Source: Candidatus Saccharimonadota bacterium
GTDB lineage: Bacteria > Patescibacteriota > Saccharimonadia > Saccharimonadales > Saccharimonadaceae
Reading direction: 5' to 3'
Length of the DNA: 64,000 nt
Assembly (NCBI GenBank): GCA_026395405.1
Contig: JAPLYU010000001.1
Location: forward strand, 1-64,000
Shown: positions 22,217 through 31,936 of the stretch, piece after piece
Position numbering within the stretch: the first letter of the stretch is position 1
How the letters are laid out: each line of letters starts with the position of its first letter
Translations under genes and position numbers: made by a program
Notes under the pieces: generated by a model
Told to the model about the DNA's origin: nothing
What the model saw: only the letters and a program-made list of their open reading frames with translations
The model's database searches: none

Positions 22217-25150
22217 ATGCAACCAAAAAACAAAAATCCAATTCAAGATGAATACGACCACAACTTGGCACCTGAGTTTGACCACCTTAAACAGGCTGAG
22301 CAAACCGGCACTGCGAGTGATTCAAATACCGATAGCGTTAAAAATGCCGAAGAAAATCCCAAAGGAAATTGGAGTAATAACGTTACGGGTACTGGTAGCG
22401 GTGGCAGAGGAAGAAATACTTCAAGCACTTCCGGCAATAAATCAAATAGTGCCATAAGCAACCACACCGGCCCCACTAATGCAAAAATCAAAATCACTTC
22501 TTTAAAAAAGAAAGGGCCCCTCGTCGCAATTATCATCACTCTTGTTGGTGGCAGTATCGGCATCGTCTCGCTGTTGTCCCCCAGTTTATTGATAGTTCAA
22601 TTCAAAGAAGTAATGGTCAATAAATTCAATAGCCAACTGGCTAGTATGGATGTTAGAAATACCAAACTTCTCTCCAAGAAAATGGGAACAACCAAGGGCT
22701 TATGCACCACACCTGCAAGTATATTATGCAAGTACAGCACGATGTCCGAAAAACAGGTTGCAAAGTTTGAAAAAGCCGGAATCCATGTTGTTTCAGATGG
22801 AGATAAAACCTTGCTCGGCAGAGTAAGGCCAAAAAGCTTCAAATTTCAGGGAAAATCTATTTCTGCAAAGAATTTTTCTAAAGAAATAGGGAAAAATCCC
22901 GAATTCAGGTCTGCCGTCAAGTTGGCCTATAACCCAAAATTTGCAGGTTTTGCGGACGCTATCTGGGCCAAAGCAGCCGCTAAACTGGGCATTTCGAAGA
23001 AAGCCGCTAATATTGACGGGAATACTGATGATGAACGACTGAAGAGCATACAGGAGGATACAAAAAACCCGGCAGCAACGGACGCGGCAGCAACCGAGCG
23101 CGTTCCTAACTCGGGTGAAACGAACCCTGACACTGGTAATCCATATACTCAAGATGAAATAGATGCAATAAAAAAGAAAAATATTGCCGCTGCGGCGGCC
23201 AACGAATTGGCGTCTGGTGCAGAAACCGCTGCAAAGAACGCCGCCAAAGCCGCCCCAGCCGTTCTCGCCGGTGCGAAAAGCGCCGTCAACACACTTAAAG
23301 TAACAGGTTTAATGGATAACGCTTGCACAGTATATGGGACTATCCAGGCAATCGGCTATGCCGCAAAAACAGTCCGAGCACTACAACTAGCCCGTTACGC
23401 TATGATATTCCTAAATGTAGCTGACCAAATAAAATCTGGCGACGCCAAGGCCAAGGACGTGTCATATTTAGGTACAATATTAACTACCGAGTTTATTTCG
23501 AAAAATAAAAGCGGAAATATCGTATCTAGAAAGTCCGCTACCGCATCTTTTGGATATAATTTTGCGGCTTATGGTCATAGGGGCACGATGTCCAACACGG
23601 CCTCTCAATTCTTGGCGGGAGGAGGGTTAACTGGTGACCTGATTAATATGACCTCTAAAATAAACTCAATTCTTCACGGATCTCCAAAAAAGACCTGTGG
23701 TGTTTTAAATAATCCTATTGTCAGTGTCGGTTCATTGGTCGGTGGTATAGCCTTATTCCTGATCCCCGGAGCCCAACCCGCTATAGGTGCGTGGGACGCT
23801 ATTAAGGCTGCGGCGGGGATAGCGCTAAATGTCGCGATGTCTTATGCCCCAGCACTATTACAAGATATTGTTGCCGGTGTATTGGTCGATAAAACTACTG
23901 TCGGTGAGGCTGCCGGTGATGCAATTACCTCAGGGTCATCTGGTATTATGAGCACGGCGGCAAAAACCGGCGGGAACGCTCCGCTAACACCGTCCCAGGC
24001 TGTGGCGTACAGTAATTTATCAAGCGATATTGCCGCCCAATATGCACAAGAAGATCAATTAGCATACGGTCCTCTCGACCCCAGCAACAGTAACACATTC
24101 ATGGGGAAGATTGTCGGACAGCTAACGCCTTATCTTTCAAATATGTCGTCGCTTTCCGGAATTTTCAGTTCAATAACTTCCATCACCACGGGTTCATTTG
24201 CCACATTAACAGCTCAAACAGCCAATGCCACAAGCACTGGTGATTACACAATGTGCCAAGACGATGATTATAAAGCTTTGGGACTAGCCACGGACCCATA
24301 TTGTAATGTTACTTACGGCATACCCCCAGAAGCACTAAAAGCCGACCCAATTGACGTAGCAAGCACTTTAATTAATAGTGGCCAGATAGACCCCGATACT
24401 GGAGACCCGATGTCGGGGAGTGATTATGAATCATTCGTTGCGGAGTGTACTGATCGCGCCACTCCACTTGGGGACACCGGTTCTGGCAATACAGAACCCG
24501 ATGGGTCTGCATGTATCTTCGGTAAAGACTATAAGGGTACGCCTAATAATAATTACTATATCCACTACATAGATCAACGAGTTCAAACTGGTCTGGACGG
24601 AGAAGAGATGGCATCCAACACGACGACGGACCCCAGTACAACCACCGGTGGGACAACCGCGCCAAGCGGGACCGACCGTCCTGATAATGTGGTCTCTTCA
24701 GGGAAGGGTTGGACGCTAAAAGATGGTGTGGACTATTCAAGCGTACAGTGCGCCAGTGGCACAACCGACAAGGGGACATACCATCATCCGGTACGAAAAT
24801 TTACCATTCGGCTGTGCCAAACGGCCATTGGTGAAGTCGCGTCAATAATATCGCAAAAGGCAATTGATATGATAAATGCAGCTAAAAAAGATGGTATCTC
24901 ACTAACGGGCAGTGGCTTCCGAAGCTACGAAGAGCAAAAAGCTATATACGCACAAAATTGTCACGGTGGGGTTTGTAGTCCCCCAACAGCCGTCCCGGGT
25001 AATTCAAATCACGAAAAGGGCACGGCGTCTGATCTCCATAATATCAGTGTCGGTAATGCGGCCTGGAATTGGTTAACGGCACATGCTGCCGATTATGGAT
25101 ACATTAACTTCCCTGCGGAGGCTTGGCATTGGTCAATGAGTGGTAATTAA
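22217..25150 (+). CDS. T4SS-associated membrane protein with C-terminal VanY/M15 peptidase
   Basis: 977 residues. The first 95 are polar and Ser/Asn/Gly-rich; one strong helix follows (PLVAIIITLVGGSIGIVSLLSP), then an exported Ala-rich region with further hydrophobic stretches near 505-560. The C-terminal domain (about 860-977) is an M15B D,D- or L,D-carboxypeptidase: GSGFRSYEEQ, zinc-site SNHEKGTASDLH and EAWHWS, supplying H, D, E and H. This would cut peptidoglycan stem peptides. Its place between VirB4 and another hydrolase suggests a VirB1-like role of clearing the wall for the secretion channel. Confidence 0.8.
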   Translation: MQPKNKNPIQDEYDHNLAPEFDHLKQAEQTGTASDSNTDSVKNAEENPKGNWSNNVTGTGSGGRGRNTSSTSGNKSNSAISNHTGPTNAKIKITSLKKKGPLVAIIITLVGGSIGIVSLLSPSLLIVQFKEVMVNKFNSQLASMDVRNTKLLSKKMGTTKGLCTTPASILCKYSTMSEKQVAKFEKAGIHVVSDGDKTLLGRVRPKSFKFQGKSISAKNFSKEIGKNPEFRSAVKLAYNPKFAGFADAIWAKAAAKLGISKKAANIDGNTDDERLKSIQEDTKNPAATDAAATERVPNSGETNPDTGNPYTQDEIDAIKKKNIAAAAANELASGAETAAKNAAKAAPAVLAGAKSAVNTLKVTGLMDNACTVYGTIQAIGYAAKTVRALQLARYAMIFLNVADQIKSGDAKAKDVSYLGTILTTEFISKNKSGNIVSRKSATASFGYNFAAYGHRGTMSNTASQFLAGGGLTGDLINMTSKINSILHGSPKKTCGVLNNPIVSVGSLVGGIALFLIPGAQPAIGAWDAIKAAAGIALNVAMSYAPALLQDIVAGVLVDKTTVGEAAGDAITSGSSGIMSTAAKTGGNAPLTPSQAVAYSNLSSDIAAQYAQEDQLAYGPLDPSNSNTFMGKIVGQLTPYLSNMSSLSGIFSSITSITTGSFATLTAQTANATSTGDYTMCQDDDYKALGLATDPYCNVTYGIPPEALKADPIDVASTLINSGQIDPDTGDPMSGSDYESFVAECTDRATPLGDTGSGNTEPDGSACIFGKDYKGTPNNNYYIHYIDQRVQTGLDGEEMASNTTTDPSTTTGGTTAPSGTDRPDNVVSSGKGWTLKDGVDYSSVQCASGTTDKGTYHHPVRKFTIRLCQTAIGEVASIISQKAIDMINAAKKDGISLTGSGFRSYEEQKAIYAQNCHGGVCSPPTAVPGNSNHEKGTASDLHNISVGNAAWNWLTAHAADYGYINFPAEAWHWSMSGN

Positions 25151-25151
25151 T

Positions 25152-25676
25152 ATGAAAAAAAGAATTATTATAATTTCGGCATCAATCACGGCAATAGTAA
25201 TTATTATCGTTGGGGCAGTGATTTTTAGTAGTCATCATAACACTCAAAAACAAGTAACTACGACTAAGAACACTTCAAATGGCATCGTCAAGATCGAAAA
25301 GGGCCTAGAATCTATGGCGAAAATTGCAATCCCTGCTGTAGAAAATTACGCAACCCAGGACCCGTTGGAATCGTATAATTCTCGCAAAAACCGCCTTATC
25401 CCTTATTTTGCCCCAGATAGTCCTGTATTCAACCGAGTACTGGATATTCAAAACCCAGATACGGGTATAGCCAAAACCAGAGCAAAGGTTACATCTGTTA
25501 GTTTGTCAAAAACAGCCGAGGGAACTTATCCGTTCCTTATAGTGGGGGCTAAAGTGGCTAATTATTCAGATGCAACAAAACTCATCAACACCGAACTTCA
25601 AACCTACTGGATTATCATCAAAACAAACCCCGATGGATCATTTATTGCTAATGACATAGGGATATGGGTGGAATAG
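25152..25676 (+). CDS. Small membrane-anchored protein (174 aa)
   Basis: ATG 25152 lies just after the previous stop; the track start at 25140 is a GTG overlapping that gene. One N-terminal helix (IIIISASITAIVIIIVGAVIFSS) anchors an exported domain of about 140 residues with mixed strands and helices (YATQDPLESYNSRKNRLIPYFAPDSPVF; VTSVSLSKTAEGTYPFLIVGAKV). Size and layout resemble small VirB8- or TrbF-like scaffold domains, but no diagnostic motif is seen, so this stays a guess from context. Confidence 0.6.
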   Translation: MKKRIIIISASITAIVIIIVGAVIFSSHHNTQKQVTTTKNTSNGIVKIEKGLESMAKIAIPAVENYATQDPLESYNSRKNRLIPYFAPDSPVFNRVLDIQNPDTGIAKTRAKVTSVSLSKTAEGTYPFLIVGAKVANYSDATKLINTELQTYWIIIKTNPDGSFIANDIGIWVE

Positions 25677-25677
25677 T

Positions 25678-28092
25678 TTGAGCAAATCAATGAAAAAATA
25701 TTTATCTAAAATTATTTTATGTATTTGCACGTCAGTGATGGTTATTTCTGCCATTATGCCATTAAAGGTATTCGCAGTTCCCGTCGACTACTCTTTTTAC
25801 AGTGCAAACGACATACTGTTTCATGACCCTAACGCCTGCGGCGGCTCGACGCCAAACACAGCAACAATAGGTGCATCAAATGGTAATGTCTATGCCTTGG
25901 GTGATTCTATTTTAGCGGCCACACAAAGCAAATTAACTAGCGAATTAAAAAAGGCGGGTTATTCAAAAGCGGATTTTAATGCTGTGGTTGGAAGGGCAAT
26001 AATTACACCGGGCTCAGGAACTACGGCCCTGCAAGGTGCAACAACCGATAAAGCAAAAATTGCAGCTGCAGGTACGATTTTGATTGTGCTTGGCACCAAT
26101 GGCGGTGACTATAAAAGCGATATTCCAAAATTAATGAAAATTATCAAAGACGCCAATTCCAGCGCTAGAATTTTCTGGGTCAATGTTGGGGTGGGGACAA
26201 GACAAGGAGCAAAAGCTGAACAGAGCTATATAGATGCCATGAATAAAGACAACCCGGATATTAATAGTCTCAAAGACACCTATCACTATTCGGTTATAGA
26301 CTGGCATAATGAAGTTGTCTCCAACCCATCACTAATGGATGCTAATGACCATGTACATCCCAGTGGTTCTACTGTTGATAAATATGTTAGTAATATAATG
26401 AAAAGTCTTGGTAATTACACCAGTGGTGGGACTGGTAATAGTGCAACAGCATCCGGCGCTGGCAGTCCGGGAGCGGGCGGTACTGACACTACGACAGGCG
26501 GGGACCCAAAGTATGGCACCGGTCCAGCCACTGCCGGCCAGGGTCATACTTGGAAAACCGGTATAGCATCCTTATTCGGAGGAACAAACGATAGCCAGCC
26601 TACTAGCTTTGGTGAAAATTCCGTCACCATGAATGACGAGAATGTCTTTTATTTCGCAATTTTGCCGAAAGACTATCCTGACGTCGGCGCCAACCCTAAC
26701 ACGCCAAAAGTATTAAAAGACGCTGTCAAATCGGGAAAGTTTAATCCAAGAGATAAGTTAATTTTTAAAAAAGGCAATAAATATGCTATAGGAGCTTGGC
26801 TAGACGTCGGTCCTGGTGCGGCGGGTAATGGCAGGTGGCTGGATTTGAGTGTGAAACTTGCTAAATATTTAGGCGTTCCCGGCCAAGCTGGCGTAGGTGA
26901 TTTACAATGGGATTTCCTTAGTGGCAGTGACGCCGCTAACGCTGCTGGTACTACTAGTACGGACGCTGCCGGCTGTTGTCCTAGCGATACCAGCAGTACC
27001 GGTTCCGGCGGCGGAGCGCCCGTCAAGGGATCAAGACAAGCCCAAAACGCCGCAACGGTGTGGAATTTTCTTACTGGTAAGGGGCTTTCGGCAACAGGAG
27101 CCGCTGGTGTCCTGGGTAATCTGCAACTTGAATCTGGGATTTACCCAAATACTGTTAATGGGGGCTCACCAAGCGACAGCGTAACACCGGGTCATGCATA
27201 CGGACTCGCCCAGTGGTTGGGCGGCAGACAGGATGACTTGCATACAATGGCAGTAAAAAATGGGGTCAAGGACTCAGATTTAAATACCCAAATAGAATTA
27301 TTGTGGAAAGAAATGCAGCCGGGTTCTTCACAAGAACCGTTTGTCCATACATTAGTAAAAGACCTTAATGCAGCTTCAACTGCAGAAAGTGCCGCAGTTC
27401 TTTTTGAGGCTGCATACGAAAGATCTGGCGGAGCTGGCAATACACAAAGGCAACAATATGCTGGAGATTGGTATAAAAAGTTAAAAAACTATGCCGGCAC
27501 CGGCTCTACAACGCAAGAATGTAGTTCTGGTTCAACCAATAGCGCCGGTCAATACGGCTGGGAAAAGACTGGTCCAAACGCAATGGTTTATTACGCCCAA
27601 TGTAACCCTAAATGGGCCGGCAATAGCTATGGGGGCAGTGGTTCCATATGTGAATCAGGATGTGGACTGACTTCTACTACGATGATTCTAGCCACTTTAA
27701 CCGGCAACAAATCGATAGCACCGGATAAAATGGCAGTAAAATACGGAGTTTACCATGTCCCCGGAGGGACGTCCCACGCTTTATTCCATAAAGCCGCTTC
27801 TGATTATGGGCTAAAAGATAGGGATCTTGGAATGAATTTCGATGCAGTTAGAGATATACTTCAAAAGGGCGGTTTAGTTATTATGGGAGCTAATGCTGGA
27901 TACTTTACTACCGGTGGGCACTTAATGGTTATTAGGGCTATGACAGCTGACGGCAGTAAGTTTTATGTGGCAGACCCAGCCCGACCGAACGGTAATTATA
28001 CCGCTACAACAGAATCACGCGAAGGGCCGTTTACACCAGAGTTTTTGACTGGCCAAGGTAGCGTGGTAACCCTGTGGGGGATTTGGAAATAA
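25678..28092 (+). CDS. Secreted four-domain wall-degrading protein (SGNH, barrel-like, phage lysozyme, C39-like peptidase)
   Basis: A TTG start follows GGTGGA. Signal helix to about residue 33. Domain 1 (about 60-245) is an SGNH hydrolase: ALGDSI, LGTNGGD, DHVHPSG. Domain 2 (about 290-417) is a possible RlpA-like barrel with AIGAWLDVGPG and RWLDLSVKLAKYLG. Domain 3 (about 450-607) resembles phage tail lysozyme, with likely catalytic Glu in GNLQLESGI near 485. Domain 4 (about 620-804) is a C39-like cysteine peptidase: SGCGLTSTTM (Cys near 662), GGHLMVIR and VADPARP. Gly/Ser/Thr linkers separate the domains. Substrates are inferred: acyl groups, glycan strands and peptides of a cell wall, or proteins. 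Confidence 0.8.
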   Translation: MSKSMKKYLSKIILCICTSVMVISAIMPLKVFAVPVDYSFYSANDILFHDPNACGGSTPNTATIGASNGNVYALGDSILAATQSKLTSELKKAGYSKADFNAVVGRAIITPGSGTTALQGATTDKAKIAAAGTILIVLGTNGGDYKSDIPKLMKIIKDANSSARIFWVNVGVGTRQGAKAEQSYIDAMNKDNPDINSLKDTYHYSVIDWHNEVVSNPSLMDANDHVHPSGSTVDKYVSNIMKSLGNYTSGGTGNSATASGAGSPGAGGTDTTTGGDPKYGTGPATAGQGHTWKTGIASLFGGTNDSQPTSFGENSVTMNDENVFYFAILPKDYPDVGANPNTPKVLKDAVKSGKFNPRDKLIFKKGNKYAIGAWLDVGPGAAGNGRWLDLSVKLAKYLGVPGQAGVGDLQWDFLSGSDAANAAGTTSTDAAGCCPSDTSSTGSGGGAPVKGSRQAQNAATVWNFLTGKGLSATGAAGVLGNLQLESGIYPNTVNGGSPSDSVTPGHAYGLAQWLGGRQDDLHTMAVKNGVKDSDLNTQIELLWKEMQPGSSQEPFVHTLVKDLNAASTAESAAVLFEAAYERSGGAGNTQRQQYAGDWYKKLKNYAGTGSTTQECSSGSTNSAGQYGWEKTGPNAMVYYAQCNPKWAGNSYGGSGSICESGCGLTSTTMILATLTGNKSIAPDKMAVKYGVYHVPGGTSHALFHKAASDYGLKDRDLGMNFDAVRDILQKGGLVIMGANAGYFTTGGHLMVIRAMTADGSKFYVADPARPNGNYTATTESREGPFTPEFLTGQGSVVTLWGIWK

Positions 28093-28111
28093 TGACAAAC
28101 TGGGGGATTAA

Positions 28112-28756
28112 ATGATGGATAGCAGAAGAAAAATCATACTACTTGGCTCGGCCGGATTCTTTGTCGTATTAATTGTAATAGCTTTGCTATACACATATTA
28201 TGCAGGCAAAGCCAGTGTCAGTATCATCGTAGCCCCAACAGATTCTGAATTAATTCTGGACAATAATTCGCACGTAAATGCAGGCGATAGTATGCTGACT
28301 TTGGGTACCCATACAATAAAAGTTAGCCGGTCTGGCTTTGCCAGTAAGACCCTGCAGTTCGTCGTTAGCAAAAATGACTCAAATATAGTCCCGATAGCGC
28401 TTGTACCAAATAGCAGCGAGGGCAATACTTATTTGATAAACCACTCGTCAGATTTTGTAAAAGTTGGAGATTTGGAAATACCTCAAACTGACGCCATAAA
28501 TCGAGCAATAAAACAACAATCGCCAATTATCAAGGCACTCCCGATTGACGTTTCGCCATTATACGTAATAACTTACGGAACATCGGTAAAATATCCTACT
28601 GACCCTTCTAAATTTGCAATATACATAAACGCCGCGACTCCGGCCGGAAGACAATATGCATTAAGGGATTTAAATGACAGGGGCTTTGATGTATCTGATT
28701 ATGAGATAGTTTTTGACACGGTTAATAATAACAATGGAGGCAGCAATGGGAATTAA
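28112..28756 (+). CDS. Membrane-anchored PEGA-domain protein
   Basis: 214 residues: N-terminal helix (IILLGSAGFFVVLIVIALLYTYY), then a PEGA-like beta unit (SVSIIVAPTDSELILDNNSHVNAGDSMLTLGTHTIKVSRSGFASK) and a second alpha/beta domain of about 110 residues. PEGA units are common in surface proteins that touch glycans. GGGGGATTAA lies before the ATG pair. It overlaps the next gene by 11 nt. Part of the distal T4SS cluster; probably a structural or adhesion component. Confidence 0.7.
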   Translation: MMDSRRKIILLGSAGFFVVLIVIALLYTYYAGKASVSIIVAPTDSELILDNNSHVNAGDSMLTLGTHTIKVSRSGFASKTLQFVVSKNDSNIVPIALVPNSSEGNTYLINHSSDFVKVGDLEIPQTDAINRAIKQQSPIIKALPIDVSPLYVITYGTSVKYPTDPSKFAIYINAATPAGRQYALRDLNDRGFDVSDYEIVFDTVNNNNGGSNGN

Positions 28757-29495
28757 AGGAATACGTGTGCCCAAAATGGTTATTTTTGCCGTATTAGCAC
28801 TTTTGGTTATCCTGGCGTGTATGCTTATTTGGAATTATTTGGCCTCACTGGAAAAAGTTACCCTAAACCCGACACCTGGGTCAACAATAACTCTCAGTAG
28901 TGTTAATAAGGATGGCTCCAATGCAAAGACTGTAAAGACAACCGGTTCTCGCATTGAAATAAGCGTGCAAAGTGGATACTATTTAGTCAAGTATGGTAAG
29001 GGTGGCGAATACCAAGATCAAACGGAAAAAATATTGATTAACAAGCCCCTAACTATTACGACTCCGGAATTAAGCTATACGGATAAAAAACTTAACCAAT
29101 TACTATCTGACGATAAATCCATAATTCACCAGACCATTTTTACTTTTATTGGCAGCGATACTAGTTACAGAATCGTCGATGATAAACTATATTTAGAGGG
29201 TGAGTGGTATAGTGCCAAACTAGTCCCGAAAGATTTCTTCTTGCCACCACCAGCCAACAGCGACCCTACACTACTGATGCCGCCAAATGATAATAATACA
29301 TTGGATATGTTACGAGTTGTGTTAAAGAAAAGTGATAACAACTGGGATGTTGTGGCAAAGCGTACAGTTCTGGCATTTGATAATTACCCCGATATACCCA
29401 AGGGCGTAATAACTGGGGCAAACAAGTTTGGTATATTCAGTTCTATTGATGGTTGCACGAAAATTGATCACGGATACTGCGTAAAAATTAATTAA
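28746..29495 (+). CDS. Membrane-anchored beta-rich protein (249 aa), PEGA-like
   Basis: ATG 28746 follows GGAGG with 5 nt spacing; the track start at 28713 is upstream of this SD. One helix (MVIFAVLALLVILACMLIWNYL) is followed by a PEGA-like strand pattern (KVTLNPTPGSTITLSSVNKDGSNAK; YYLVKYGKGGEY) and a second domain. It resembles the preceding gene in layout, so the two may be diverged duplicates. Its end overlaps the convergent recF stop by 8 nt, closing the T4SS cluster directly against the replication genes. Confidence 0.65.
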   Translation: MGIKGIRVPKMVIFAVLALLVILACMLIWNYLASLEKVTLNPTPGSTITLSSVNKDGSNAKTVKTTGSRIEISVQSGYYLVKYGKGGEYQDQTEKILINKPLTITTPELSYTDKKLNQLLSDDKSIIHQTIFTFIGSDTSYRIVDDKLYLEGEWYSAKLVPKDFFLPPPANSDPTLLMPPNDNNTLDMLRVVLKKSDNNWDVVAKRTVLAFDNYPDIPKGVITGANKFGIFSSIDGCTKIDHGYCVKIN

Positions 29496-30546
29496 GATTG
29501 ACCAGGTTTGCGCTTTTCTTGAAACCCTTTATCACCACGTCGGCATCGGTTGTAGTAATAATTGTTTGATAATTTTTAAGATATTTTGTTATGGCTTGAC
29601 GGCGCGATGCATCCAGTTCGCTAAACACATCGTCCAGTAGGATGATTGGTTTTGTGTTGGTAATTTGCTCGATGATTTCAACTTCCATAAATTTGATCGC
29701 CAGGACTATAGTTCGAACCTCGCCCCGCGAGGCGACGTCTAGGGCAGAGTAGTTATTAAACTTGAATATGACATCGTGTCGATGTGGTCCGGTGCTGGTA
29801 AAGCCCAAAGCTTTGTCTCGCTCTATATGGCTGTGCAGGTCGTTTAATAGTTTTTGTTTAATATCGCCAATATACGTATTCGAATAGTGGACTGATGCAA
29901 TATTGTGCGACATTGCGATTAAATTGTACTGGTCGTTTAACTTACTGTTTATTTGCTCAATAAATGCAATTCTTTTTTCAATAATATATGCGCCGTATTC
30001 ACTAATCGCAATATCCCACACAAATAATTCATTTTGGCCGACGCTGTGTTTTTTTAGTAAATTGTTACGTTGTTTCAAGGCTCGCTCGTATTTATGAATG
30101 GCGCTTTGGTACATTGGGTCCAACTGGCTGATAAAACGATCGATAAATTGACGCCTGCGGGTTGGCGAGCCGTGCAACAACCTCAAATCGTCCGGTTCGA
30201 ATAAAACAACCGGGTGTCTGAGTTTTGCGGGTAGTCGATACATGGTTTTATCACCAACAACTATCTTTTTCCGACCCGCGGTTAATTCAGGATTATAGGT
30301 TATCGTTCTTTTGATAAAATTATCAAATTCAATATCTATACGCCACCAAGGCGAATCGTAACGAAGAATGTCATTGTCGGTTCCTTTAAACGATGTGCCT
30401 TGAAGCGCAACATAAATTGCCTCGATTATCGACGTTTTTCCACTGCCATTATTCCCAACGATTACCGTAACGGTGGGTGAAAGCGTAATTTTAAACTTAT
30501 CGTGCGAACGAATATTCTCTACAGATAGTTTTTTTACCACCGTCAT
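29488..30546 (-). CDS. recF: DNA replication and repair protein RecF
   Basis: 352 residues of the RecF SMC-like ATPase family: Walker A VGNNGSGKTSIIEAIY, RecF-specific FEPDDLRLLHGSPTRRRQFID, signature VASRGEVRTIVLAIK and Walker B PIILLDDVFSELDASRR. RecF loads RecA at single-strand gaps and is often in the dnaA-dnaN-recF order seen here. It starts 12 nt after the dnaN stop. TATAAC lies 5 nt before its ATG, so it may also have its own leaderless transcript. Confidence 0.95.
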   Translation of the reverse strand: MTVVKKLSVENIRSHDKFKITLSPTVTVIVGNNGSGKTSIIEAIYVALQGTSFKGTDNDILRYDSPWWRIDIEFDNFIKRTITYNPELTAGRKKIVVGDKTMYRLPAKLRHPVVLFEPDDLRLLHGSPTRRRQFIDRFISQLDPMYQSAIHKYERALKQRNNLLKKHSVGQNELFVWDIAISEYGAYIIEKRIAFIEQINSKLNDQYNLIAMSHNIASVHYSNTYIGDIKQKLLNDLHSHIERDKALGFTSTGPHRHDVIFKFNNYSALDVASRGEVRTIVLAIKFMEVEIIEQITNTKPIILLDDVFSELDASRRQAITKYLKNYQTIITTTDADVVIKGFKKSANLVNLN

Positions 30547-30558
30547 GACAAGTTATAA

Positions 30559-31659
30559 TTAACTCTTTAAAGGCATAATAATATGGTAATAATCTGTGTC
30601 GGGTTTAGTCGACTTCAGTACGCATGGTGCGATTTTACCACTGAACCGAAATTCAACTTCGTCGCCGTCAATTACCGACAGCGCTTCGCTTAGGTATCGT
30701 GAATTTAATGTAATGTGGCCGTCGCTGGTAACTTTTGCACTTGTTTCTGAATTGTTTTCGCCAAATTGTGACGCGATTGAATGAACCGATAGGGCATTCT
30801 TTTCTTTGTCGGCTGTTATCGTTACACTTCCACCGGATTCCCTGGCAAACAAACCGGCGATTTTAGTTATTCGAATAAAATCGTTTTTATTCAGACTTAC
30901 GGTTGTTTCAGATGACTTTGGTACCAGTTGGCGATAATTTGGGAAATTACCGTCAATCAAACGGCTGATAATTTCAGCGTCGTTAATCCTGAACCTTACT
31001 TGTGTGTCATCGAATAAAATATCGATTTCACTGGAATCGTCGGTAATGTTTCGCATAACTTCAGACAATGTTTGGGTTGGGATAATTGCCGATACTTCGC
31101 TTTTGGTTTCAACCAGGCGTCGTTCTGACAAACGATAACCGTCAGTCGCGGCTAAGAACAATTGTCCTTCAAATGAATTCCAATACACCCCTGTTAAAAT
31201 TGGACGGGTTGAGTCGTTGCTGGTGTTAATAATTGTTTGTGAAACAGCGTGTTTAAAGTCGTCGGTTTTAATGCTGTATTGGATCGATGATGATTCATTG
31301 ATTGTTGGAAGTTCAGGAAATTCATCGGCAATAAACCCGTTGATTGTTGATGTATAAGTTCCGCTTTTTATATGAAGGTTGTCATTTACCACTTTAAGTT
31401 CGATTGATTCTTTGGGTAAACTAGCTATAAATTCTGTCATTAGTTTTGCTGGAATTGTAATTGCACCCTGTTTTACAACTTTTGCACCGATATATTGAGT
31501 TGATGCGATCTCCAAATTTGTTGCGGCTACAAGTAAGCGGTTACCGTCTGTTCGAAGAAGGATATTACTCAGTATTGGTAATTGGGTTTTTGTACTTGCA
31601 ACACGGCCAACGGCAGATAGTGCGCGATTTAGATTTTCTTGGGTGACGGTTAGTTCCAT
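30559..31659 (-). CDS. dnaN: DNA polymerase III sliding clamp (beta subunit)
   Basis: 366 residues, the normal length of a three-domain beta clamp. Visible landmarks are LPILSNILLRTDGNRLLVAATNLEI, TRPILTGVYWN, LFLAATDGYRLSERR and the C-terminal SKTKPD...YHIIMPL (as STKPDTDYYHIIMPLK). The clamp tethers DNA polymerase III to template. SD AAAGG lies 9 nt before the ATG. It is between dnaA and recF as in most bacteria. Confidence 0.97.
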   Translation of the reverse strand: MELTVTQENLNRALSAVGRVASTKTQLPILSNILLRTDGNRLLVAATNLEIASTQYIGAKVVKQGAITIPAKLMTEFIASLPKESIELKVVNDNLHIKSGTYTSTINGFIADEFPELPTINESSSIQYSIKTDDFKHAVSQTIINTSNDSTRPILTGVYWNSFEGQLFLAATDGYRLSERRLVETKSEVSAIIPTQTLSEVMRNITDDSSEIDILFDDTQVRFRINDAEIISRLIDGNFPNYRQLVPKSSETTVSLNKNDFIRITKIAGLFARESGGSVTITADKEKNALSVHSIASQFGENNSETSAKVTSDGHITLNSRYLSEALSVIDGDEVEFRFSGKIAPCVLKSTKPDTDYYHIIMPLKS

Positions 31660-31936
31660 TATTATTACCTTTCTTTAAATTTCATTTTTTAGGTTTATTA
31701 ATAGGTCTTGTGGATAATGGGTAAAACTTTTATTCAACAGATTAATTCCGTGTAAATTGGGTGTGTTTTCGGCTGTGGAAGGTTGTGGTAAAGACTGTCC
31801 AATACACACAACTTTTACTATCCGAATAACATATTTATATTGTTTATGTAAAGTTATTGGGGATGGGTAATCGCATGATTTACCCTCTTGTTTGCGCAGG
31901 TTGTTCACAATTTTTACCCATGGGTTGAATACAATA
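31660..31936. other. dnaA-dnaN intergenic region with DnaA-box cluster
   Basis: Contains a perfect box TGTGGATAA (31709-31717) plus near matches TGTGGAAGG (31774), TGTGGTAAA (31784) and TTGTTCACA (31901), with AT-rich stretches between. GGGTAA...TTTACCC forms a short inverted repeat near 31865-31885. An 89-codon minus-strand frame crosses it but looks non-coding. Candidate part of the origin or dnaN control region. Confidence 0.5.
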
